Part shown: positions 50,735 through 64,000 of the stretch, in pieces | Position numbering within the stretch: position 1 is the stretch's first letter | Layout of the letters: the number at the start of each line of letters is the position of its first letter | Assembly: GCA_003024785.1 (NCBI GenBank) | Contig: PUQB01000534.1 | Span: 1 to 64,000 of the forward strand | Source: Selaginella tamariscina | Lineage: Eukaryota > Streptophyta > Lycopodiopsida > Selaginellales > Selaginellaceae | DNA: 64,000 nucleotides | Reading direction: 5' to 3' | Position numbers and translations under genes: made by a program | Notes under the pieces: model-generated | Seen by the model: only the letters and a program-made list of their open reading frames with translations | Databases searched by the model: none | Told to the model about the DNA's origin: nothing

Positions 50735-51460
50735 ATTCTTAATATTGTTTACTTGTCGTTTTTTTTAGATATTAACAATATAACTTACTATAGAAATGAA
50801 ATAAAAGTGACTAATTACGGCAAAAGATTAATAAATATATATTACGGAATATATTATATTATCATATCAATAACAACAAATTAATCGTGAAATCTATAAT
50901 ATTTTTAAAGTTTTAAATTCAAATTTACAAAGTTTACATCAAAATGAAAATCCACATGAAAATTAAGAATATTTATATATTCTTAATACTGTGCAGGTTA
51001 TATTATGTGGTTTTTTAAGATATTAACAATATAACTTAATTTAGGAATGAAATAAAAGTGATTAATTACGGTCAAAAATTAATAAATATATATTACAGAA
51101 TAAATTATATTAACATATCAATAACAACAAATTCGTCGTGGAATTTATAATATTTTTAAGTTTTAAATTCAAATTTACAAAGTTTACATGAAAATGAAAA
51201 TCCCCATGAAAATTAAGAATATTTATACATTCTTAATATTGTGTAAGTTATATTACTTGTGGTTTTCTTAAGATATTAACAATATAACTTACTATAGGAA
51301 TGAAATAGATAACTAAATAAAAGTAATTGATTACAGCCAAAATTTAATAAATATATATTATGGAATAAACTATATTAACTCAGTAACAACACATTCACCG
51401 TGGAATTCTAAGTTTTAATGCAAATTTATAAATTTTACACGAAAATGAAAATCCACACTG
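50735..51460. repeat. Three tandem copies of a ~245-bp AT-rich repeat
   Basis: Units begin ATTCTTAATA near 50735, 50979 and 51229 (periods of 244 and 250). Each holds AAGATATTAACAATATAACTTA, ATAAATATATATTA, AATAACAACA and GAAAATCCACATGAAAATTAAG phrases. Copies 1 and 2 are most alike; the third is degenerate. It lies just upstream of the IPK start. No coding content is seen. Confidence 0.85.
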
Positions 51461-51929
51461 TGAAAGAGAGTGACTAATGTCATCAAGCGATGCCAGACAC
51501 GCTTGCAAATGTTGAGTGTTTGTGTGTGAGAATAATGAGACATTGGTATGTCTATCAAGACAATAGTATACTTTGTGGCCCTGCATATGTTCCTGCATTC
51601 TAGCTGTGAACCACAATATTTACAACATAGCTTCCCTTCCTTTAGAGTTATGGACCAACTTTAAGATTGATCATAAAGTAAGCTTTCGACTAGTAAAGGA
51701 GCACTTGGAGTTGGCACAAGCAAGATGACCTCCACATCAACTGATTCAAATAGAACCAGTAAAATTCTTCCACTTTGAGTCATTGCTCCTAGTCCATATG
51801 TGGCCATTGCCTCGTTACGTGGTTTGGTTATACATCTCCGTCGTACAAGTACACACATCTATAGATGCCTCCAGCCATGTCTCTCATGCCTATAGACAAG
51901 TTCATGCATTTCTTTGAATCTAAAAATTA

Positions 51930-52410
51930 AAAACCTCAACACCGAGGTTAGCTTTTGAGTAAGTCTATCCCATTCTTAAAGAATGCATTGTGTAAACTCT
52001 AAACCTTAGTGCCAAGGATAGATGTCATTACTTGCAGTCTCTATTAACATACAACACACATGTATCTACTATCCTTGTATAAACCTCGATGTTGAGGTTT
52101 CCCTTCCAAACCCTCAACACCGAGGCTTACATTTTCATCCCTCAACACATATGTTTACATTCTAAACCCTCAGCGCTGGTTCCCTACCAAACCTTTGGCA
52201 TCGAGGGTTAACATTTTGAAACCTTGGTGTTGAGGTTTATCCTTTACACCCTCGGCACCAAGGGTTCCCTTCAAACCCCTTGCACCAAGGGTTCCCTTGC
52301 AAACCCTTGGCACCAAGGTTTTCCATTTCAACCCTTGGCTTTGAGGTCTTTTATTTCAACCCTCGGCACCAAGGGTGCCATTCTAAACCTTGGATAAAGG
52401 GTTTTTATTC
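51930..52410. repeat. Array of near-palindromic CCTYGGYRCCRAGG units
   Basis: At least twelve variants of a 14-base core (CCTCGGCACCAAGG, its complement CCTTGGTGCCGAGG, and relatives such as CCTCAACACCGAGG) recur at roughly 30-40-base spacing. Most are flanked by AAAC and GGTT. Both orientations occur, and the core is close to self-complementary. The same words reappear at about 53349 and 54815-54920. Confidence 0.75.
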
Positions 52411-52479
52411 AAAAACAACTGTGAAGAAATGTTCTTATCATTAACTCACATTATCTAATCTATTGTTATAGGACAACAT

Positions 52480-55400
52480 GGTGAGAAGACGCACACAACC
52501 AGCCACACAAATCTCTAAGCCAAATCCTCCAGTTCTAATGGACAATGACAATTTGAGACATGAATGAACAAGCCATGTTGTCCATGGAATTTACATCGAT
52601 GCTACTAGCAAACCTGCTCGATAATTTAGAGAGAAAGGATGGAGAAAATCTACCACATATTCCTCTCATTTTGTTGAAGCCCAATCAACAAGTGTGTATG
52701 CTTGCTCAGAATATGAATGATCTTATGAACTCATTTAGGTAGCATGGGTACATTCGCACAGCACATGCATTCGTCATGACACTGGGAAATGAACTTTTAC
52801 AAGAGAAAAGACAGGAAATAGAATAGCATAAGTACTGGGGAGAAATATGCAATTCATTTTGGGAACAACGTTGACAGGTTCTTACCTTAGCCCTCCTTGC
52901 TAATAAGATGTTCAACGTTTGGAATGGTAATCATCGGTTGTAGTGGTTACGACTCATAAATGAAGAGGAGCCATATTGCAACGACAAAACATGTCATGTT
53001 TCCATCAAATGCCACTTGTTGAAGATAACGGACGCCTCACAAATAGTCCTACTCATACAGGCTCTTAGGAAAACCAATGAGTAAGTAAACAATTTTCTAA
53101 CTTTATCAAAACAAAGTCTTGCTCATGTATTATATTTTAATGGAATTGCCATAGCAACTTTATGCATTAAGATAGTATAAGAAATACAACAATTTTAATT
53201 ATTACCCCAAATCCATCTTTTTGGAAGACAAAAGAAAAATCAATGAAGAGCATCAGAAGTCACAAGAACCATTTGGAATGCTACTAAAGGTCGCACATAT
53301 GTTTATATTATTCAAGGTAAGTCTATTGTAGATACTATTGGGTGAAAATCCTTGGCACCGAGGTTTTGTTATCAATGTTTTTACTTAAACAATTAATATT
53401 ATATTTAATGAAACTTGAACAAACTTGATTCGCTTGTCTTAAAAAGAATGGACACACTTGCTAAAGGCAAAAGCAAATGTAAGGAATAACTAAATGACTA
53501 CCATGGGACCATCATAAATGAAGAAGTGAATGGTGTGGAGTTTGTTCATAAAGTCACAAGACTTAATTAAACAAATGTTTTCCACAAATGCCTCTCCTTA
53601 GGAACACTACCAAGGGACACACATTCAAGCTCAAGGTAAATAAGTTATTCAATGAGGTAGTGACCAACTTCAAAATGGTATGATTCTTAGGGCAAACAAG
53701 GAATTCAAACAATGGCTCATGATGAAGTAGATGAATTTGATGATAAAGAAAATATGTGAACAAAGTCTATGGAAAATTGTGAAGGACCAAAGGAGGCTAT
53801 GAATTTGTGCACAGGTATGCAGACCTTTCTCAAGGAGTTAAAAGGAAGTGACATGTGGAAGATTGGTATTCATACATAGCAAAGATATTTGTCATCTTAA
53901 AGAAAGATAAAGACAATCTCTTTAAACATCACCTGCAACATGTTGCGTCTGTGGTAAGTGTTATTTCCTCTTCTACATCTTGTATCTAAGTCTTGTATTT
54001 TTTCATATTCTCGAAAGAAAACTAAACTTTTACATCATTGGTAACTAAGTGGATAAAGCTGTGTATAAATAGACAAGCCAAGTTATTTGCATTCAACTTT
54101 GAATTGTTTCTGAAGTTTCATAATGAAAAGATTGAAGATGTGCTTTTATACTTAAAGCTTGGATGCGTGCCAAACAATAAGACATAATTCTATAATGAGG
54201 TTGGACTACCTAAAGGGCAAAGATCAAAACTAAGAAAGAAGAAGTTGTGAATAAGTGAAGCTACCAAAAGTGGTGGTGGGGCAAGAGTAAGAGAAAGAGG
54301 AAAATATTCTTTGTTGACAATGAATTGTCATGTTATTCTACCATACCATTGGAGAGGGAGGCAGGTTCAATACATGTTTATGCACTAACATATTGGCATT
54401 GAATAAAGCTCTTAGAGTACAAAATATACTAGCCAATGTGCTTGAATTGAAGGAAGTAATTGATAAAATTGTTTAATTTCCACAAATATAGTATTGGACA
54501 TGCTACATTGCCACAAGGCAGGGAATATGACTTGATAGTGGAGACTTTCCAATAGGATTTTCATAAAAACCTAATGGACTTGCAAAAAATTGGAAGAAGG
54601 TCATAAACCTATATTTTATGAAGAAGTTATTTCTAGCCTATTATGAGGGATTTTTTTAGAAGAAGGGCTTCATAATGTTGATAGGACCATGTGAGATAAT
54701 CTGGAATATGTAATTCAAGAACTTTATCACAATCCAAGAAGTGAGTTTTGTAAACTCCAATATTTATGGGGGATACAATAGTGAGATTAATAATGTTTTT
54801 CCTTAAGTGTCCTCAGTGCCAAGAGTAGTCCTCAACACCAAGGATTAAAAAATCTTCGACACTAAGGACTTCATATGTGTTTCCTTAGCATTAAGGTTGA
54901 AGTAGGAAAACCTTAGCACTGAGGAATTTTAAAAGTTTTTAATAGTTTGTTAATATAGACAATTTAACTTAAGGGTTGTTTATCAATGCAGTGTGTTGAT
55001 ATCTAATTATTAATAATGATGTAGAGAGGGGATCACGAATGTATTTCAAACCCATTAGATATACAAACAAATACCTTACTAGAAAGCATTAAATATCAAA
55101 AGACAACTTATGGAAAATACCACATATGTCTATTATTGGATCACTTAATGTTTTATTTCAAGCACTAGGGATTAGAGAAATCAGCTGCCCTAGTAATAAT
55201 GATTTTGTCCACTCTAACCAAACTAGGCAACTACGTCCTCAACCTTTTCATGGTACTAGAAAAGTACTTTTTATTGGTGCTGCAATGGGCATAAACATTT
55301 TTGGAATGGACATGAATTTGGTACTTTATTTACATGTAAGAGATATGGTTCTATTAAATCTTCTCGAACCAGTGTAGTTTGTTATAACATTTGAGGCCAA

Positions 55401-55690
55401 AAAAGAAGCAAGTGAAACCTCAAGCAATGGAGCGGATACTAAGGATGATGATGAAATGAGTGAAAATGTGAAAGATGATAGCAATCATGATGGTGAAGAG
55501 GAAATTCTGAAAAAACATGCACCAAAGAAGAAGTCCTCAACCAACAAGAACAAGACCACTATAGAAGACGACATTCAAATATCCAAAAAGTCTTCATCAA
55601 TGAAGAGAGAAAAATGGAAGTTATTTAGAAACTCACACTACTATGTTCACTTGCCTTTTCCAATAATTATAATGTCACTCTAAAATTTTG
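52480..55690 (+). pseudogene. Broken third relative of the ParB-like/methyltransferase family
   Basis: Protein-like pieces in several frames. 52480-52830 gives 'HIPLILLKPNQQVCMLAQNM' and 'NDLMNSFRQHGYI' style sequence, like the opening of a ParB/sulfiredoxin-fold domain. 52900-53080 gives 'FNVWNGNHRLWLRLI' and 'HVSIKCHLLKITDASQIVLL', matching the dGnHR core of that fold. 54480-54540 gives 'GHATLPQGREYDLIVETFQ', where a methyltransferase motif IV would stand. 55126-55380 gives 'LFIGAAMGINIFGMDMN', resembling motifs I-III. The 3' piece ends Lys/Asp-rich (55380-55680). Stops and frame changes throughout make it non-functional as read. It is a diverged relative rather than a recent copy; the methyltransferase part is the weaker assignment. 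Confidence 0.4.
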
Positions 55691-55699
55691 TGGCTCATT

Positions 55700-57850
55700 T
55701 AAGTGTCGATTGTTTTTGACATAAGCATCCGACATCTTTAGGTGTTGATATAGTTATTTTTATCTATTGAGTGACTAATATTATAATTGAAAAGTGATTT
55801 TAAGTGAAATAAGAAATCTTATACTTAATATAAAATCTTTTTATTTATTTAATTATTGAGAGATGTAGTGATAACTTTTGTTGTTAAAGCATTAACATGT
55901 TTTTACATCAAAAAATTTATTATTATTAAAATATTGACATGATTTGGTGTTGAGAAGGTTATTATTGCCAAAGATGCATCATCGGCTGCTTGCATTTAGA
56001 ATATACATTTATTGCTCAATAGTGGAGTAGTGAGTAGGGTTTCATGGCTTGGCATAGACAGAGTGTTGCCCCTTGTTTGTGTACAAATTATGGTGGAGGA
56101 CACAGACAACAACTTTGTCATTGAACATCTTAGCTTGTATAGAATATAGATTTGGCTCCTCCACATGCTTGGCACCCTAGTCAAGAAGAACAAGGACATA
56201 TATTAGCTAAAGCCTAATCTAGAAATCAAGCTTAACATCAAAGGCATATTCTTTGTAAGTCATGAGAGAGAGAGAGTCCTTTATTTTGTTTATAGGACAT
56301 GCTCAATGTAGGAAGTGACACCATAGCCATTCTACTTTGGGCTACATCAGAACTTATGAGAAATTTGTGTTTTTGCATTTTGTTATTAATTTCTTTAATA
56401 TTTCTCCACATACGATAATGCATTAAAGGATTCTCCCACACATGAGTTCAAGGAGATGAGTGTGAGACTAGAAAGCGGAAAAGCATTAATCACCTTGTCA
56501 AAAGTTAACTCCAAGGAATAAGAGATGCCACATAAAAGATACAATAAAGTTAGACATGGTCAAATAACGATTAGCACAAATGAGAAAGGAGAGGGAGGAA
56601 TTGATGAAATTATTAAAGTTTGATAAATTATGATTTGTTCCATATTGTGATGTAAAACTTGGAATAATTAATGGAATGGCATAAAATGATAATATTATAA
56701 ACCAGTTAGACCCACAAGATTTGTCTTTGCTGGCAAGAGCAAGGAGTGTCAACAACATGGAGCAAGAAAGTCAAAAGAGCAATTAAACATTTAATATTCC
56801 ACTTATAAGTGACTCATTTAATATTTCATTTATAAGTGACTCAGTAAAACTATTTAAGTCTAGTAAGACATTTTTCTTTATTTCATTTGTGATTCTACAT
56901 TAGAATGATTCTTGATATGTAACATATTGTAAATATGTTAGACACACGGAGGGAGTAGCAATCACAATGTAAACAACATGTTACAATAGGGAGAGGCCAA
57001 CAATCTAGCTATGAAGCTACATGTAGGGGACTATGTAAATAATGAGGAGCTGGAGAAGGAAACCATAAAAGTTGACATTCAAGGCTTTTCATGAATGGAT
57101 GCACTTCAACAAACCAAATGTTGTCAAAACAAACAAAATTCAAGAAGGCAAAGTTTGTCTTTGCATGCAGACAACATGGACTTAATAAGAGCACAACCAC
57201 TGAAAGTGTGTCATGGACCTATTAAGAGCATAGCAACTAGAGAATTATGGTGTCATGCAACCTAGATTGGATGACAATGGTAAGCAGCTAACAACACATA
57301 GTCCAAGGCCATTATCTCGTAATTGGAAAGGAACGATGCCAGAAATTCTTCCTAAAGGTTGACCTCGTCTTCAAACGAATGCATGGAATACTATAAGGGA
57401 ACTATATCAAGCGTACAATGATAAAAATAAAAAAAAAATAAAAAATAAAAAACTTTTTTTGTAAGTGTTTTTCATACTAGTTAATAATAGGTTATCTTCG
57501 TTTTTGCTTGCAAGCAAAAGAAGAGCTCTAAGCTGGAGAATTACTCTGTTGATCCTCAGCACATACAAAGGAATATTCTTTGTGTGTGTTCCTGACGCAC
57601 AACCAATTATATATAGATTATAAATAAAAATCAAATATAGAGTTTATAATTTGAAAGATATTATTTTTATCTAAATTTGAAGAATAATAACAATAATAAG
57701 AATTACATTAGTAATGTTTTCGAGCCTTTTAATTAAGGTAAATTAAGATGAAATTAAGTTAAATTATTTAGAGAAATTAAAAGTCAAGTCTAATAATTAC
57801 GCTGCCGTTTGGTTGATCCGGCGGTTGATGTAAAAGTCAAATTTAGGTTT
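55700..57850. other. Spacer with weak coding traces
   Basis: A plus-strand stretch near 56035-56150 ('RVSWLGIDRVLPLVCVQIMV') looks faintly protein-like but is short and interrupted. The remainder is AT-rich, without genes or RNAs. Confidence 0.4.
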
Positions 57851-57863
57851 GACAATATATATA

Positions 57864-57872
57864 TATATAAAA
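57864..57872 (+). promoter_or_regulatory. TATA box of the F-box gene
   Basis: A TATATA run ending TATAAAAG lies about 25-30 bases before the ATG at 57895. That is close, so the leader would be very short or the box is a fortuitous TA run. Confidence 0.35.
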
Positions 57873-57894
57873 GCACTGAATTAGGTTATCTGAA

Positions 57895-58947
57895 ATGGAT
57901 CCTAGAATTTGGAGCTTGCTACCTGGAGAGGTTCAACTTACACTGATCAGGTACCTCCCATTGCTTGCAAAGGGCAGGTTGTTAGTAGTGAGCAAGTCAT
58001 GGTACAGTGAAATCAAGAGCCTATGGGACCATGAAATAAAGAATATGGAGGGATGCTTTGCGAAGAAGGGAAATGACAATTGTGGACAACTATTATACAG
58101 TGCTCTTCACCTCAATTATCTCGAAGACGTAAACCCATAATAGAAGAAAAAGACACAGACGATTCAGTGTACGTAATTGCAGCTTCTGTCCCTGGAGGAG
58201 GAGTATTGTGCTTGCACAACACCAACAGACACTTGCCGTTTTTATTAAGAAAGAGATTCCAATTCGGTATGAAAATTCTATATCGCACTAGTGAAGTTAA
58301 GCAGTTGGAAGCCATCCCTCATCCTCCCAAAGGTGACAAATGGCTAGTGCAGATGGAGAAGATAGGAACTCAATACTATAGAGTTGCATATTTAATCACA
58401 TTACCATCCACGAACGTATGTCATGTTTACGACTCTAGGGATGAGATATGGAAGAGTGTAGAAATCAACCTGGAGCAAGGCGATGAAATCAACTACGACT
58501 ACAGCAAGTATATGGGTTGTGCAATCCGTGACTGTATATTATACTTCTTCTGCGACTCATATACGCATGGCACTCTTGTCTCTGAATCTATGTACTGGAG
58601 CCCTGTACAGAGCTGCTACGTGGAGCAAGGTAGCAGATGCAAGGCCGGTTTTCTCTCCCTCAGAGGGTAAACTATTACTTGTTATCGTTAACACCAAGGA
58701 CTACACAATCCACGTGTCTGTGTTAGAGCATGGAAACTGGAGAGAACTGAGCGTTTTACGGACGAGCAAGCTGGTTGATGGCTTTGAGAAAAGTGGAGAA
58801 TTCTCCGCGTCTGTGTTTGAGAGATATGTTTGTGTTTCTAAGAGAGGATATTGTAAGATTGGGTACTTCATGTATGATCTTGTGGAAGATAAGTGGTTTA
58901 GGCTTCCCCCTGATTCGGGTGATAACATGCATGTTTTTGCCATCTAA
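57895..58947 (+). CDS. F-box protein, single exon, two frame changes
   Basis: The N-terminus 'MDPRIWSLLPGEVQLTLIRY' plus 'LPLLAKGRLLVVSKSWYSEI' is a clear F-box (LP...L..LPL....VSKSW), the Skp1-binding module of SCF ubiquitin ligases. The rest is about 290 residues of a beta-rich region like the kelch-type or F-box-associated domains of plant single-exon F-box genes: 'ASVPGGGVLCLHNTNRHLPF', 'VCHVYDSRDEIWKSVEINLE', 'YFMYDLVEDKWFRLPPDSGD'. Reading shifts once near 58130 (after 'NYLEDVNP') and back near 58650 ('EQGSRCKAG' to 'RPVFSPSEGKLLLVIVNTKD'). Coding character is continuous across both points, so the gene is otherwise whole. The target is unknown. Confidence 0.75.
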
Positions 58948-58949
58948 TA

Positions 58950-60430
58950 ACTTGTTTTAATAATAGCAACCTACGTAGTGAGTAACTTTGATAAGGAGTA
59001 ATAAAGAATCATTTAATTAATTATAAGATTATGAAATAATTATAAAAATTTATCAAGTGAACATCAACAATTATGATTTCTCTCACTCTCGCTTATCAAC
59101 GGATGTAAAGGGTTTATTTTTGACTTATCAATGACTGTAACGAGTTTGATCTTTAGCATCTTAAATTCCTAAAATATATGTCCATAGATTTAAACTTACA
59201 TTATATATATAAAATACAGGCACACGCAAGAGAGTTTTGTGGTAATAAGCTATAAAAATAATTACAATTAATGTAATAATATGTTGTAATCATATAGGAT
59301 CGGTGGAAATAAACTATACTAGTACTAATAATAAAAAACTTACATACGTAAACATATTTAATTGTTTTTTTCCGTTTTTAAGAAATGAATCAAATTTACC
59401 TTTCATAGTCGATCCTATGGGGAAAGATAAGCATCATCTTCGCCTCTAAAACATCGTGTACACTCGATATGTCATGAACCCCACTTATATATCAAACCAT
59501 GAAAAGAGGGGAAAAAATAAAATCAAATATGTTAGAAACCAAAACAACCGGAAAAATAACCTTTTTATTTTCAGGAAAAGATAAACAGTCTACATTTGAA
59601 GTTTATTGTAATGCAATACTTATATTATATAATGAAACTATTATAGCACTGTGCTTCTATATGGATATACTGTACAAATATAGACAGCAATGGACTCATA
59701 TATGATACATGCACTTAATACATGTATTATGTCCGAATGTGTGTGCTATCTACGGGAACGCTTTCACAATCCTGCCCCCTTGTGGTAATTCATTAAAACT
59801 TAATTAATTGGCAAATACTAAAAATCAGGAAGAAACAATCAAGTTATGTATATAGATGAAATGCATAATTAAGGGAGGTGTGAAAACTATCTACGTTTAT
59901 ATGTATACAGTGATGTATATATTGTTTCACATCTATGTGTACGGACACTCACGTACATATATTCATATATTCATTTAAGGTTGAAGAAAGAATGACCTTA
60001 ATAGACAGATTTACTCGCTCCAAATTTGTACAAGTTCTTATGTCCTTCCTGTGAAGGTAGATCCAGAATTCTTGTAAATTGGTCAATTAAAATATAATTA
60101 TATTTTATAATAAAAATTCTAATACGCACCTTCTCCTGTCTTCGTACGTGATGACGAAATATATATTTCATTTGAGACTAGTGTACAGAAAGAAACGGAA
60201 CAGCAACCAAAGAGAATTAACTGCAGAAAAGAGACTGATAATCTTAAGATCTCTCTCTCTCTCTCCCTCTATGTAGCATATGTACATACACTTCCTTAAC
60301 TATATGCATATGTATATGGGCATAAACTTCAGTATCTTAATGACATGAGATCTTTTCATCAGATAGATACGGACAAAAGCATGTAAAACAGTTACGAACA
60401 CACACACACACACATATTATCCGTGCAAAT
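58950..60430. other. AT-rich spacer downstream of ARC6
   Basis: No gene is seen. Open frames such as 59499-59705 lack coding character. A short CT run lies at about 60252-60268. Confidence 0.5.
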
Positions 60431-60439
60431 TTCTTACCG

Positions 60440-64000
<3,561 letters not shown>

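Noticed and set aside
51661-51858. 65-residue minus-strand open frame as a gene
   Set aside because: Short, with no recognised motif and no splice or neighbour support; most likely chance or a small relic.
52080-52400. CRISPR array (repeats at regular spacing)
   Set aside because: Plant nuclear context, spacers not unique, repeat units variable and in both orientations; it is a degenerate tandem array.

Overview
The window looks like nuclear DNA of a land plant. Four things point there: GT-AG introns in nearly every recognisable gene, plant-specific proteins (ARC6, remorin, a POLAR-like polarity protein, an L18a-like membrane protein), a PPR gene, and AT-rich spacers full of dinucleotide repeats. 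The PPR style (repeated 'AYAQNGH' helices) and the F-box gene resemble spore-bearing plants such as lycophytes or bryophytes more than seed plants. That placement is an inference.

Layout. 1-1.7 kb: 3' part of a bacterial-type N4/N6 amino-methyltransferase gene. 2.7-4.4 kb: LTR-like repeat. 5.3-8.0 kb: decayed minus-strand coding remnant. 9.4-12.5 kb: broken second copy of the methyltransferase, including its 3' flank. 12.6-16.3 kb: mostly damaged genes (PPR fragments, PPR pseudogene, tRNA-Gln fragment, L18a-like gene, small-HSP-like gene). 16.9-17.3 kb: Mpo1/DUF962-like protein. 17.4-20.3 kb: AT-rich spacer. 20.3-25.6 kb: two plant genes of unknown function. 27.5-28.5 kb: remorin. 28.7-31.6 kb: POLAR-like gene (minus). 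33.9-41.1 kb: further LTR-like copies and decayed sequence. 43.8-48.0 kb: cobalamin-independent methionine synthase (minus). 48.5-50.5 kb: isopentenyl phosphate kinase (minus). 50.7-52.4 kb: two tandem or palindromic repeat arrays. 52.5-55.7 kb: third, broken ParB-like/methyltransferase relative. 57.9-58.9 kb: F-box gene. 60.4-64 kb: 3' part of ARC6 (minus).

The genes do not form one pathway. They are ordinary housekeeping and plant genes: methionine cycle, isoprenoid salvage, plastid division, membrane scaffolding and cell polarity. Between them lie decayed repeats. The unusual component is the methyltransferase family, with three members in 55 kb. The best-preserved copy keeps the SAM-binding motif but has a non-canonical catalytic motif.

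Many conserved genes carry isolated one-base frame breaks, mostly missing bases: methionine synthase 3, IPK 1, remorin 1, F-box 2, POLAR-like at least 2. The visible ARC6 and methyltransferase exons carry none. Methionine synthase adds up to exactly 766 codons once three missing bases are allowed for, so some of these breaks may be assembly errors rather than true decay. All calls were read by eye from the sequence; exon borders are inferred from splice motifs and reading-frame phase.
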